Assembly (NCBI GenBank): GCA_015056185.1
Contig: SVGV01000005.1
Location: 1 to 34,045 of the forward strand
DNA length: 34,045 bases
Direction: 5' to 3'
DNA from: Clostridiales bacterium
GTDB taxonomy: Bacteria; Bacillota; Clostridia; Christensenellales; QAND01
Position 1 is the first letter of the stretch. Each line of letters starts with the position of its first letter. Below the pieces are notes generated by a model, which was not told the origin of the DNA, did not search any database, and worked only from the letters and a program-made list of their open reading frames with translations. The position numbers and the translations under genes are program-made. This document shows positions 7,298 through 16,820 of the stretch, in pieces.

Positions 7298-8239
7298 TTG
7301 CATTTTAAAGAGATCACCCTGGCAGATCGGGAGGTGCTCAGCGAATACCTTGGCATTTGGTCTATGGATAATGCAGAGCATTCCTTTGCCAATTTATATT
7401 TCTGGCGAAAGGCCTACCAAATCAAATATTGTATTAAGGATGAGGTGCTGTACATCCGCTTTCAGCATGATATCGGGGATGAGCCGCCCATCTTGTTTTC
7501 CCCCTTGCCCAAAAGGATGGATGTGGACTACTGCAAGATCATGAACGATACCATCGCCTATTGCCATCGGGAAGGGATCGAGTTTAAACTGCAGAGCGTA
7601 GTGCAGAAGATGGTGGATTACATCCGCATGAACTGCATGGATATCTTTGATATCGTCCATGAGCGGGATTTCTGCGAATATGTGTATAACGTAAGCGATC
7701 TTACAAACCTTGCGGGCAAAAAGTACCACAAAAAGCGTAATCACATCGCACGGTTTTTGGAAAACAACCCGGATCATGAATTTGCACCCATCACCCCCGC
7801 CGATATCGATGACTGCAAAGCCATGTATATGGAATGGCACAATGAGCGTGCCGCAGAGGGGATGGAAAACCTGGACCTTGAACAGTTTGCTATGTTTGAG
7901 GCCTTGGATAACATGGAAAACCTGGGACTGCAGGGTGCCCTTGTGCGCATCGGCGGGAAGGTGAAGGCCTTTACCATCGGAGAGCGCATCTCTGACAAAA
8001 CGGTGTTGATCCATGTGGAAAAGGCGGATCAATCCATCCAGGGGCTGTACCCCTTTATCAATCGGGAGTTTTTAAGGCATTTTTACAGCGATATGCAGTA
8101 TGTAAACCGGGAAGAAGATTTGGGCATCCCCGGTCTGCGCCGGTCTAAGGAAAGCTATTACCCGGCGTTTCTCATCGACAAATACATGGTCACCCTGAAG
8201 GAAGGAATCACCTATGAGACGCTGCACCCCGAAGGATGA
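7298..8239 (+). CDS. DUF2156 / phosphatidylglycerol lysyltransferase C-terminal-domain-like protein
   Basis: 313 aa. TTG start with upstream AATGGAGC. MHFKEITLADREVLSEYL...NLYFWR and KKYHKKRNHIARFLENN fit the DUF2156 family pattern. Confidence 0.75.
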   Translation: MHFKEITLADREVLSEYLGIWSMDNAEHSFANLYFWRKAYQIKYCIKDEVLYIRFQHDIGDEPPILFSPLPKRMDVDYCKIMNDTIAYCHREGIEFKLQSVVQKMVDYIRMNCMDIFDIVHERDFCEYVYNVSDLTNLAGKKYHKKRNHIARFLENNPDHEFAPITPADIDDCKAMYMEWHNERAAEGMENLDLEQFAMFEALDNMENLGLQGALVRIGGKVKAFTIGERISDKTVLIHVEKADQSIQGLYPFINREFLRHFYSDMQYVNREEDLGIPGLRRSKESYYPAFLIDKYMVTLKEGITYETLHPEG

Positions 8240-9320
8240 AAATAAACTGAAGGATATGTGGGCGGTTTGCTTTGGCGATCCGCCCAGTTATATTGAGTTC
8301 TTTTTTAAAAACCGGTTCATCCCAGAGCGGACGGTTTGTTTGGAACATGGGGAGGAGATGCCCTGCGCCATGCACATCGTGCCTTATCAGGTGGATGTCC
8401 GGGGGGAGGAATTTGAGAGCGCCTACCTGGTTGGCGTTGCCACTATGCCTGAGTACCGCATGCAGGGTTACAGCAAGCGATTGATCCGGGAAGGCCTTGA
8501 TCTATGGCGGCAATATGGGGTGCGGTTCAGCCATTTGTACCCTTTTAAGCATTCTTTTTATGCTCATTTGGGCTATGGGATCGCAAATCAGCGGTATTTG
8601 GCGGGCATGACGGCACAGGATGCCTCAAAATTGCCCAATACCGATGTTGTACGCCCCCTCGCCATGGGCGATTTTGATGCGTGCCTTTTATGCTATCAGG
8701 CGTTTTTAGAGGGAAAGACCTCTTACGTAGTCCGTGGTCTTAATGACATGGCCGGGCGGTTAAAGGAGCATCTGTTGGATAGCTTTGGTTTTATCGCTAT
8801 GCGCTCTGGCAGCATCTGCGGTTACGCCCTGTGCTATGTGGATCATGATGTGCTCTATGCGGATGAATTGGTTTATGCTGATCATAATGCCCTGAGCTCG
8901 CTTCTTTTTGCGATGGGTTCACACCAAAAAGCGGGGGAGATGCGCGTTACCATCCCTTTGTGGGATCAGCTGCCGACTGATTGGCCCATCACCTTCACAA
9001 AGGAAGATTACGCCATGGTGCGCATCATTGGGCTTGACGGGCTGAGCATCCCCACAGAGGATCATGTGGATGGGGAAGTACGCTTTTATTTAAAAGATGA
9101 TTACCTTACCTGGCAGGAGGGTACCTACTGCGCCAAAGCAAAAGACGGCCGGGTGACCTTTACAAAAGTGGATGAACCCGCCCAGCACACCATCGATATT
9201 TTGTGGCTGTCGGAAGCAGTAAGCGGCAGCTACTGCACCGCGGCGGAAGAAAACAGCGCCCATAGTGCCATCCGCAAGATGCTGAATAAACGGGACTGCA
9301 TGATGTTTGAAAAATACTGA
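8214..9320 (+). CDS. GNAT-family N-acetyltransferase (Eis-like architecture)
   Basis: 368 aa. GNAT core VGVATMPEYRMQGYSKRLIREGLDLW. Overlaps the preceding gene by 26 nt. Confidence 0.82.
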   Translation: MRRCTPKDENKLKDMWAVCFGDPPSYIEFFFKNRFIPERTVCLEHGEEMPCAMHIVPYQVDVRGEEFESAYLVGVATMPEYRMQGYSKRLIREGLDLWRQYGVRFSHLYPFKHSFYAHLGYGIANQRYLAGMTAQDASKLPNTDVVRPLAMGDFDACLLCYQAFLEGKTSYVVRGLNDMAGRLKEHLLDSFGFIAMRSGSICGYALCYVDHDVLYADELVYADHNALSSLLFAMGSHQKAGEMRVTIPLWDQLPTDWPITFTKEDYAMVRIIGLDGLSIPTEDHVDGEVRFYLKDDYLTWQEGTYCAKAKDGRVTFTKVDEPAQHTIDILWLSEAVSGSYCTAAEENSAHSAIRKMLNKRDCMMFEKY

Positions 9321-9326
9321 TCTTTA

Positions 9327-9355
9327 TTGGCTTTTATATATCAGTGTGGTATATT
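9327..9355 (+). promoter_or_regulatory. Promoter upstream of paaK-iorAB
   Basis: TTGGCT (9327-9332)-N17-TATATT (9350-9355). Confidence 0.5.
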
Positions 9356-9433
9356 AAACTATAAATATTTTATGGTGAAACGGTAATACGGCAGAGCTTT
9401 TTTCCATTTCTCCAGGATAATGAGGTGTGAGGT

Positions 9434-10738
9434 ATGATTTTTTCTCCGGCCATCGAGTGCGCCGAACGCAGTGAGATCGAGGCGATCCAGCTTGATCGCC
9501 TGAAAAGTACGGTAAAACGGGTTTATGAAACGGTTCCTTATTACAAAGAAAAACTGGATGCAGCAGGGGTAAAGCCTGAGGATATTCAGTCTCTGGATGA
9601 TCTTAAGAAGATCCCCTTTACCACCAAGGCGGATATGCGGGCCAATTACCCCTACCGCCTGTTTGCTGTACCCATGAAAGATATCGTCAGGATCCACGCC
9701 AGCAGCGGTACCACCGGCACCGCCACCGTGGTGGGCTATACCAAAACGGATCTGGATAACTGGGCTGAGTGCGTCGCCCGTGTGGTCTGCCAGGCCGGTG
9801 CCACTCCCGATGACATCGCCCAGATCTCCTTTGGGTATGGCTTATTTACCGGTGCGCTGGGTTTGCACTACGGCCTTGAAAAGCTGGGTGCAGCGGTGAT
9901 ACCGGTATCTGCCGGCAACACCAAGCGGCAGATCCAGCTGATGCAGGATTACGGCACCACCCTTTTGGTGGGTACCCCTTCGTACGCACTGTACATCGGT
10001 GAGACCGCAAAACAGATGGGAGTGGACCTCCACGAGCTGCCCATCCGCCTGGGCGTTTTGGGTGCAGAAGGCCATACGGAAGAGATGCGCAAAGCCATTG
10101 AGGACCTCTATGGTATGCGTGTGTTTGAAAACTACGGTTTGAGCGAAGTCATGGGCCCCGGCGTAGCAGGGGAGTGTACCGAACAGGTCGGTATGCACAT
10201 CGCGGAGGACCACTTTATTGTGGAGATCATCGACCCGGAGACCGGCGAAAACAAAGCCCCCGGTGAGATGGGCGAGGTGGTCATTACCACCATCACCAAG
10301 GAAGGCCAGCCCTTGCTGCGGTACCGCACCAGGGATATCTCCAGCATCAGTTATGAAAAATGTGCCTGCGGGCGTACCAGCGCCCGGATGCACAAAGTCC
10401 TTGGCCGCAGCGATGATATGCTGATCATCCGCGGGGTCAATGTATTCCCCAGCCAGATCGAAAGCGTGATCCTTTCTGTACCCGGCGCCGGCCCCAACTA
10501 TGAGATCATCGTCACCAAAGAGAACCATATGGATCGCCTGGAGGTGCTGGTGGAAGTCAATTCCGCTGAGCTGCTCGCGAAATTTGCGGAATTGGAGCGC
10601 ATCACCAACAGCATTCGTTCCCGTCTGAGAGAAGAGATTTTGCTGGATGTAAAGGTAAGCCTTGTGAACCCCATGAGCTTAAAGCGCTTTGAAGGCAAAG
10701 CAAAGCGTGTGACCGATTTGAGAGATAAGGGTGAGTAA
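9434..10738 (+). CDS. paaK: Phenylacetate-CoA ligase family protein
   Basis: 434 aa. AMP-binding motif IHASSGTTGTATVVGYTKTDLDNW, YGLSEVMGPGVA and RSDDMLIIRGVNVFPSQIE. Confidence 0.93.
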   Translation: MIFSPAIECAERSEIEAIQLDRLKSTVKRVYETVPYYKEKLDAAGVKPEDIQSLDDLKKIPFTTKADMRANYPYRLFAVPMKDIVRIHASSGTTGTATVVGYTKTDLDNWAECVARVVCQAGATPDDIAQISFGYGLFTGALGLHYGLEKLGAAVIPVSAGNTKRQIQLMQDYGTTLLVGTPSYALYIGETAKQMGVDLHELPIRLGVLGAEGHTEEMRKAIEDLYGMRVFENYGLSEVMGPGVAGECTEQVGMHIAEDHFIVEIIDPETGENKAPGEMGEVVITTITKEGQPLLRYRTRDISSISYEKCACGRTSARMHKVLGRSDDMLIIRGVNVFPSQIESVILSVPGAGPNYEIIVTKENHMDRLEVLVEVNSAELLAKFAELERITNSIRSRLREEILLDVKVSLVNPMSLKRFEGKAKRVTDLRDKGE

Positions 10739-10739
10739 G

Positions 10740-12464
10740 ATGAGTTTGATCCTCCTTGGTAATGAAGCTTTGGCCCAGGGTGCAAAAGACGCCGGAGTGA
10801 AAGTGGTATCTTCCTATCCCGGTACGCCCAGTACTGAGATCACCGAGACCATCGCTGCGTTGGGCGGTGTATACGCGGAATGGGCCGCCAACGAAAAGGT
10901 TGCCGCCGAGGTAGCCATGGGTGCAGCGGTGGGTGGTGCCCGTGCCATGTGCTGCATGAAGCATGTTGGTTTAAACGTAGCCAGTGAGGTGCTGTTTACC
11001 GGCGCCTATACCGGCATCAACGGCGGCCTTGTATTTGTGGTTGCCGATGACCCCGGTATGCACAGCAGCCAGAACGAGCAGGATACCCGCTTTTACGCCA
11101 TGAGCGCCCATGTGCCCATCCTGGAGCCCAGCAGCGCCCAGGAAGCTTATGATTTCATCCGCCTGGCCTTTGAAATGAGCGAAAGCTGCGATATCCCCGT
11201 CATCATCCGGATGACCACCCGCATTGCTCATACCCGGGGCATCGTAGTGCCCAGAGAGATGGCAGATGCACCTGTAAAGCCCTATGTGAAGGCACCTCAA
11301 AAATACGTGATGATGCCCAACAACGCACGGCCCCGTAAGTATACCTTGATGGCTAATTTGAAAAAGGTGCTGGAGTTTGCAAAAGAAAATGGCATCAACC
11401 GTGTGGAAAAGGGCAGTGATAATACCGGCTTCATCTGTGCCGGCGGGGTATACCAGTATGTAAAAGAAGCTGCCCCTGAAGGGAGCATCTATAAAGTGGG
11501 TATGCCTTACCCCATGCAGTGCGATGAAGCAAAGGCTTTTGCAGATTCCGTTGCCGACCTCTACGTGGTGGAAGAGCTGGAACCTGTGATGGAACTTCAG
11601 CTGAACTCCTTTGGCATCTTCCCCAAGGGTCAGGATACCTTCAGCAAATTTGGCGAATACACCGCAGAATCCGTTGCCTGTGCCATTCAGGGCGAAGCCA
11701 TGGCGGCCGATACCATTACCGATTTGCCCGGCAGACCCCCCGTATTATGCCCCGGCTGCCCCCACAGAGGCGCTTTTACCGCTATTAAGCGGCTTAAGCT
11801 CAATGCCTTTGGCGACATCGGCTGCTATACCTTGGGGGCCAACCCGCCCCTTAGTGCCATGGACAGCACCGTTTGTATGGGTGCCAGCATCGGCATGACC
11901 CACGGTGCAGCCCTTGCCCAGGGGGAAGAATTCAACAAGCACGCTGTTGCGGTGATCGGGGACTCCACCTTCTTCCACAGTGGTCTCGATGGCCTGGCCA
12001 GCGTTTGCTATAACCAATCCAACATCACCGTTTTGGTGCTGGATAACGGCACCACCGGTATGACCGGCCATCAGGATAACCCCAGCACGGGTATGACCCT
12101 CGGCGGCAATGCGGTAGCACCCATCGCCATTGAAGATGTGGCCAAGGCCGTTGGTGCGAAGAATATCTATATCGTGGATCCGCTGGATCTGCCTAAGATG
12201 CAGGCTACGTTAAAAGAAGCTGTAGAGGCGGATGGTGTGAGCGTCGTCATCGCACGGCATAAATGCGTGCTCATCGACCGCAGCAAAAAGCCCATGTATG
12301 AGGTGGATCAGCAAAAGTGCATCGGATGCGGCATGTGCCTGCAATCCGGCTGCCCCGCTATGCGCAAGGAAAACGGTAAGGTGAACATCGATCCTTCCAT
12401 GTGCAGAGGCTGCAACCTGTGTGTACACCTTTGCCCCGTGGGTGCCATCAAAGGAGGGTGCTGA
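10740..12464 (+). CDS. iorA: Indolepyruvate ferredoxin oxidoreductase, alpha subunit
   Basis: TPP enzyme (LCPGCPHRGAFTAIK, GASIGMTHGAALA) with two C-terminal 4Fe-4S motifs CIGCGMCLQSGCP and CRGCNLCVHLCP. ATG 10740 is preferred to GTG 10731. Confidence 0.95.
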   Translation: MSLILLGNEALAQGAKDAGVKVVSSYPGTPSTEITETIAALGGVYAEWAANEKVAAEVAMGAAVGGARAMCCMKHVGLNVASEVLFTGAYTGINGGLVFVVADDPGMHSSQNEQDTRFYAMSAHVPILEPSSAQEAYDFIRLAFEMSESCDIPVIIRMTTRIAHTRGIVVPREMADAPVKPYVKAPQKYVMMPNNARPRKYTLMANLKKVLEFAKENGINRVEKGSDNTGFICAGGVYQYVKEAAPEGSIYKVGMPYPMQCDEAKAFADSVADLYVVEELEPVMELQLNSFGIFPKGQDTFSKFGEYTAESVACAIQGEAMAADTITDLPGRPPVLCPGCPHRGAFTAIKRLKLNAFGDIGCYTLGANPPLSAMDSTVCMGASIGMTHGAALAQGEEFNKHAVAVIGDSTFFHSGLDGLASVCYNQSNITVLVLDNGTTGMTGHQDNPSTGMTLGGNAVAPIAIEDVAKAVGAKNIYIVDPLDLPKMQATLKEAVEADGVSVVIARHKCVLIDRSKKPMYEVDQQKCIGCGMCLQSGCPAMRKENGKVNIDPSMCRGCNLCVHLCPVGAIKGGC

Positions 12465-12465
12465 T

Positions 12466-13041
12466 ATGAAACTGAATGTATTGATCTCCGGTGTGGGCGG
12501 TCAGGGCATCCTGCTGTGCGGTAAGATCCTGGGCAGCTATGCCTTAAAGATGGGTCTGGATGTAAAGGTATCCGAAGTACACGGCATGGCCCAGCGCGGC
12601 GGCTGCGTAGTGACCCATGTCCGCATGGATGAAAAGGTGTATTCCCCCCTGATCAAACGGGGTGAAGCGGATGCCATCCTGGCCTTTGAGCCCATGGAAG
12701 CCCTTCGGTACATCGATTATATTGCAAAAGACGGTGCCATCGTCACCGCGGCGGACAAAGTGCTGCCCATCTCTGTTGCTATGGGCAATGGGGAATACGC
12801 CAAAGATATTTTAGATCGCGTCAACAGCCGCTGCAGCCGCGTTTTAGTGGTGGATGGTGCCAAGCTGGCCAAAGAGGCCGGCAGCCTGATGACGCTGAAT
12901 ATCGTATTATTAGGTGCATTTACCGCTATGGTAGGCCTTGACCGCAGTGCTATGGAAGCCGCTATCGCCGAAAGTGTGAAGCCTCAGTTTGTAGAAATGA
13001 ACCGGGTCGCCTTCGGCCTGGGGTATGACCTTGTGAAATAG
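12466..13041 (+). CDS. iorB: Indolepyruvate ferredoxin oxidoreductase, beta subunit
   Basis: MKLNVLISGVGGQGILLCGKILGSYA...HGMAQRGGCVVTHVRM. Likely ATG 12466 after AAAGGAGGG, one base after the iorA stop. Confidence 0.94.
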   Translation: MKLNVLISGVGGQGILLCGKILGSYALKMGLDVKVSEVHGMAQRGGCVVTHVRMDEKVYSPLIKRGEADAILAFEPMEALRYIDYIAKDGAIVTAADKVLPISVAMGNGEYAKDILDRVNSRCSRVLVVDGAKLAKEAGSLMTLNIVLLGAFTAMVGLDRSAMEAAIAESVKPQFVEMNRVAFGLGYDLVK

Positions 13042-13053
13042 GGAGGATCCACA

Positions 13054-13491
13054 ATGTTAAAACAGATTTCCGTATTTCTTGAAAATAAAAAGGGTGTTTT
13101 GGCCCGTGCAACAAAGCTGCTTGGCCGTGAAGGGATCGATCTGATCGCCCTTTCCATTGCAGATACCACGGATTTCGGCATCATGCGCTGCCTGGTCAGC
13201 CGTCCCGATGATGCCCTGAAGGTCCTTTCTGAAAATGGGTTTTTAGCCAGCACCACCGAGGTACTGGCGGTGGCCGTGCCCGATACCCCCGGCGGACTTG
13301 CCGGCCTGTTGGACCTCATTGAAGCAGGTGACATCAATGTGGATTACCTGTATTCCTTTGTGCGCAACCCCAATGAAAACGCATTGATTTTGTTAAAGCC
13401 CGATGATGTGGATGCCTGCCGCAAATTATTTGCGGAAAAGGGGATTGTAACCCTGAGTGATGAAGAGGTTTATGAAGGTGCTGGGAAATAG
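13054..13491 (+). CDS. Tandem ACT-domain protein
   Basis: MLKQISVFLENKKGVLARATKLLGREGIDLIALSIADTTDFGIMRCLVS, followed by a second ACT-like half. Confidence 0.88.
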   Translation: MLKQISVFLENKKGVLARATKLLGREGIDLIALSIADTTDFGIMRCLVSRPDDALKVLSENGFLASTTEVLAVAVPDTPGGLAGLLDLIEAGDINVDYLYSFVRNPNENALILLKPDDVDACRKLFAEKGIVTLSDEEVYEGAGK

Positions 13492-14620
13492 TTCTAACCA
13501 TTTAAGAGAAACCGTTGCCGAAGTGAACTGCATTGCTTTGGCCCATAACTTGAAGTTTTATCGTCAGCGTACCGAAACCCGGCTGATGGCTGTTATAAAG
13601 GCGGATGCCTACGGCCACGATGCATTGATGTGCGCCCGGGTCTGCATGGCCAACGGTGCTGATTGTCTGGCGGTTGCTACCCCTGATGAAGCTATCGTCC
13701 TTCGTGAGGGCGGCATCTCAGCTGATATTTTGGTACTGGGCCCCGTTTTGGGCAAAGACGCCATGGAAGCCATGGTAAAGGAAAACGTCTCCTTTACGGT
13801 GTATTCCATGGAACAATTGCTGGATGCTGAAGCTGCCGGGAAGCGGTTGGAAAAACAGGCTCGGATCCATATAAAAGTGGAAACGGGTTTTAACCGCATC
13901 GGCATTGAAAAGGATGAGATCATCCCCTTCTTGGAACAGCTGAAAACCTGTGAAAACGTGGCGTTGGAGGGGCTCTACACCCATTTTGCTACAGCAGATG
14001 ACCCGGAAGATGACAGCTTTGTTCATGTGCAGTACCGGCGCTTTTCAGAGGTGGAAGAGATCGTCCGCAGTTATGGCCATAGCCCCATGGTGCATGTGTG
14101 CAACAGCGCAGCTATTTTACGCTACCCGGAATACCACAGGGATGCTGTGCGTCTCGGCATCAGCTTATACGGCTATCCTTCTTCGGCGGATTTAGACCTC
14201 GGCTATGATTTATGGCCTGTGATGAGTGTAAAAAGCGTAGTCAGCAGGGTGAGGGATGTTTTGCCCGGTGAGGTGATCGGCTATAACTGCACCTATCATG
14301 TGGATGCACCCATGAAGGTCGCTGCGGTGCCCATCGGCTATGCGGATGGTTACCCCAGGGCCCTTAGCAACAGCGGCGCGGTGCTCATCGGCGGAAAACG
14401 CTGCCCCATCGTAGGCCGCGTCTGCATGGATCAGCTGATGGTGGATGTGAGTGGGATCGATGTAAAGCAGGGGGATCCTGTTGTGCTCATGGGCAAACAG
14501 GGGCAGGAAGCCATCTGGGCGGATGAGATCGCAGCTCTGGTTGGTACCATCCCTCATGAGATCATTACTGGGTTTACCGCCCGGCTTGTGAAGGTGCATG
14601 TGTTTGACTTCCAAAGGTGA
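13472..14620 (+). CDS. alr: Alanine racemase
   Basis: PLP lysine motif MAVIKADAYGHDA, GYADGYPRALSN, GRVCMDQLMVDVS. Alternative starts at 13457/13460. Overlaps the ACT gene. Confidence 0.93.
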   Translation: MKVLGNSSNHLRETVAEVNCIALAHNLKFYRQRTETRLMAVIKADAYGHDALMCARVCMANGADCLAVATPDEAIVLREGGISADILVLGPVLGKDAMEAMVKENVSFTVYSMEQLLDAEAAGKRLEKQARIHIKVETGFNRIGIEKDEIIPFLEQLKTCENVALEGLYTHFATADDPEDDSFVHVQYRRFSEVEEIVRSYGHSPMVHVCNSAAILRYPEYHRDAVRLGISLYGYPSSADLDLGYDLWPVMSVKSVVSRVRDVLPGEVIGYNCTYHVDAPMKVAAVPIGYADGYPRALSNSGAVLIGGKRCPIVGRVCMDQLMVDVSGIDVKQGDPVVLMGKQGQEAIWADEIAALVGTIPHEIITGFTARLVKVHVFDFQR

Positions 14621-15161
14621 TTTACGGGGGCACTTCCGCGCTTTAAGGCGGGAGCTGCCCTCTTATAATAGGGAACAATACCAAAAGAAAATGGTAGATG
14701 CTCTGCTTTCATTAAAAGAGGTGGCATCGGCCAACTGCGTGATGCTCTATTATGCAAAATGGCCGGAAGCGGATATCATCCCATTAGCTCCGCTGTTGTG
14801 GCAAAAGGGGATCAAAACTGCGCTGCCGGTGGTATCCGGTGAGGATCTTTTGTGCATTCGCTATGATGCCGATACCGAATTGCTCCCCGGTGCTTACGAT
14901 ATTTTAGAGCCTCAGCCGGAAAACGGTACGGTAATCCCTGATGTTTATTTGGTGCCCGGTGTGGCATTCACCAAAGAGGGTTACCGCCTGGGCCAGGGCG
15001 GCGGATACTATGACCGGCTGTTAAAGAACAGCAGTGCAAAGAAAATTGGCGTATGCTTCGGCTGCCAAATTGCAAAAACACTGCCGGTGGATCCGTGGGA
15101 TATTAAAATGGATGCCGTTGTAACGGAGGATGCCGTTTACAGGGAGAAACATCGGCTTTAA
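14598..15161 (+). CDS. 5-formyltetrahydrofolate cyclo-ligase
   Basis: DVYLVPGVAFTKEGYRLGQGGGYYDRLL signature. Overlaps the alr end. Confidence 0.9.
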   Translation: MCLTSKGDLRGHFRALRRELPSYNREQYQKKMVDALLSLKEVASANCVMLYYAKWPEADIIPLAPLLWQKGIKTALPVVSGEDLLCIRYDADTELLPGAYDILEPQPENGTVIPDVYLVPGVAFTKEGYRLGQGGGYYDRLLKNSSAKKIGVCFGCQIAKTLPVDPWDIKMDAVVTEDAVYREKHRL

Positions 15162-15203
15162 AACTGGTATTGCCTATGCTATAATGTTATAAATTAGGAG
15201 AAT

Positions 15204-15758
15204 GTGATGCGTATTACTGCCGGACAGTTCCGTTCCCGGGTGGTGGATGCCCCCAGGGGCGAGGATACCCGCCCAACTTCCTCCATCGTGCGGGAAGCCA
15301 TGTTTAATATTCTTGCGACGAAGCTTTCGGGAGCCCGCGTACTGGATCTGTTCTGCGGAAGCGGCATCCTTACCTTTGAGGCCATCAGCCGCGGCGCAAA
15401 AGAAGCCGTGATGGTGGACGCCTCCCGCGAGGCGGTGCAGGTTGCAAAGCGCAATGCGGCATCGCTTAAAATAACCGATTGCTGCAGGATCTACCAAAAC
15501 GATTATCTGCGTGCGCTGGATGTATTAAAACGAAACGGCAAGCGGTTTGATATCGGCTTTTTTGACCCGCCGTACAAGGCAGGGTACTACCAAAAAGCAT
15601 TGGACGCGGCCTTTGACGGCGTGTTTGAAGAGGACGCCATCTGCATTTGTGAATACAGCACCCAGGATGGATTCCCCTTTACGGGAAGCATCTGGGAAGT
15701 GGCGGATGACCGCAAATACGGCAGTCGTTCCATTGCTATAGTCAGGAGAAAACAATGA
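15204..15758 (+). CDS. rsmD: 16S rRNA (guanine966-N2)-methyltransferase
   Basis: MRITAGQFRSRVVDAP...TRPTSSIVREAMFNIL...VLDLFCGSGILTFEAISRGA...FFDPPY. Confidence 0.93.
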   Translation: MMRITAGQFRSRVVDAPRGEDTRPTSSIVREAMFNILATKLSGARVLDLFCGSGILTFEAISRGAKEAVMVDASREAVQVAKRNAASLKITDCCRIYQNDYLRALDVLKRNGKRFDIGFFDPPYKAGYYQKALDAAFDGVFEEDAICICEYSTQDGFPFTGSIWEVADDRKYGSRSIAIVRRKQ

Positions 15759-16249
15759 AGATCGCCATCTACCCCGGGAGTTTTGACCCCGTTACCAGCG
15801 GTCATATGGATATCATCCAGCGGTCCTCCCGGATTTTTGATAAACTCATCGTTGCTGTGTTGGAAAATAAGCGCAAGACCCCATCTTTTACGGTGGAGGA
15901 GCGGATGGAGATGATCCGCAAAGCATCCGCTGATCTGCCCAATGTGGAGGTCGGCACCTTTTCCGGCTTGACGGTGGATTACGCACGTCTTTGCAACGCC
16001 AATGCCATCGTCCGAGGGCTGAGGGCGATCTCGGATTTTGAATCCGAACTTGCCATGGCCGCTATGAACAAACGCATGGCGCCGGAACTGGATACCGTGA
16101 TCTTGTTTACAAGCTCCGAATGGAGCTTTATATCCAGCAGTGTAGTAAAAGAGATGTGCTCCTTTGGGGGCGACATCCACGGCCTGGTGCCGGATTGCAT
16201 TGCGGAAGAAGTACAAAATAAACTGCAAGGGTGTGGAGGCATCAAATGA
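15755..16249 (+). CDS. coaD: Phosphopantetheine adenylyltransferase
   Basis: MKIAIYPGSFDPVTSGHMDIIQRSSRIFDKLIVAV...FISSSVVKEMCSFGGDI. Confidence 0.97.
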   Translation: MKIAIYPGSFDPVTSGHMDIIQRSSRIFDKLIVAVLENKRKTPSFTVEERMEMIRKASADLPNVEVGTFSGLTVDYARLCNANAIVRGLRAISDFESELAMAAMNKRMAPELDTVILFTSSEWSFISSSVVKEMCSFGGDIHGLVPDCIAEEVQNKLQGCGGIK

Positions 16250-16785
16250 ATATTTACGAACTGATCGATCTTCTGGAAGATGAACTGGAAAACAGCCCTA
16301 ACATCCCCCTGACTAACAAAAAACGGGTGGATTTAGAGCAGATCTACGGCATTTTGGATGAAATGCGGGAAGAAGTACCTGAAGAGGTTCGTAAAGCGGA
16401 ACTGGTCTTACGGGAGAAGCAGTTCATTTTAGACGATGCCAAGGTACAGGCAGAGGCTACCATCCGTGAAGCGGAGCGCCGTGCTCAGCAGATGGTGGAA
16501 GAAAACGAGATCACCCAGATGGCTCAGCGCCATGCAGAGGAGATCATTGCGGCGGCCCAGCGCAACAGCAAAGAGATCCGCGTCAGTGCACGCGCCTATG
16601 CTGACGATGTGCTGGGGGATCTGGAATCCTACGTAAAGGAATACCATGACCTCATCCGCAAAAACCGGGATTCCCTTAATGTAAAAGCCCGGGATAACAA
16701 CGCAGCCCCTCAGCGCGAACAGGCGGATGAGAGGGAAGAGCGCGCCCAGAGTGATAATCGCGGGCGCGGCAGAAAACGCGGTTAA
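16246..16785 (+). CDS. Coiled-coil protein (V/F-ATPase subunit b-like) of unknown function
   Basis: MNIYELIDLLEDELENSPNIPLTNKKRVDLEQIYGILDEMREEVPEEV, then long Ala/Glu/Arg-rich helices and an RGRGRKRG tail. ATGA overlap with coaD. Confidence 0.7.
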   Translation: MNIYELIDLLEDELENSPNIPLTNKKRVDLEQIYGILDEMREEVPEEVRKAELVLREKQFILDDAKVQAEATIREAERRAQQMVEENEITQMAQRHAEEIIAAAQRNSKEIRVSARAYADDVLGDLESYVKEYHDLIRKNRDSLNVKARDNNAAPQREQADEREERAQSDNRGRGRKRG

Positions 16786-16792
16786 CTTTTTT

Positions 16793-16820
16793 AAAAGGCC
16801 CATAAAGGGCCTTTTATTTT
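16793..16820. terminator. Bidirectional terminator between convergent genes
   Basis: AAAAGGCCC-ATAAA-GGGCCTTTT followed by ATTTTTT. The right arm overlaps the ylbJ-like stop codon (16814-16816). Confidence 0.85.
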
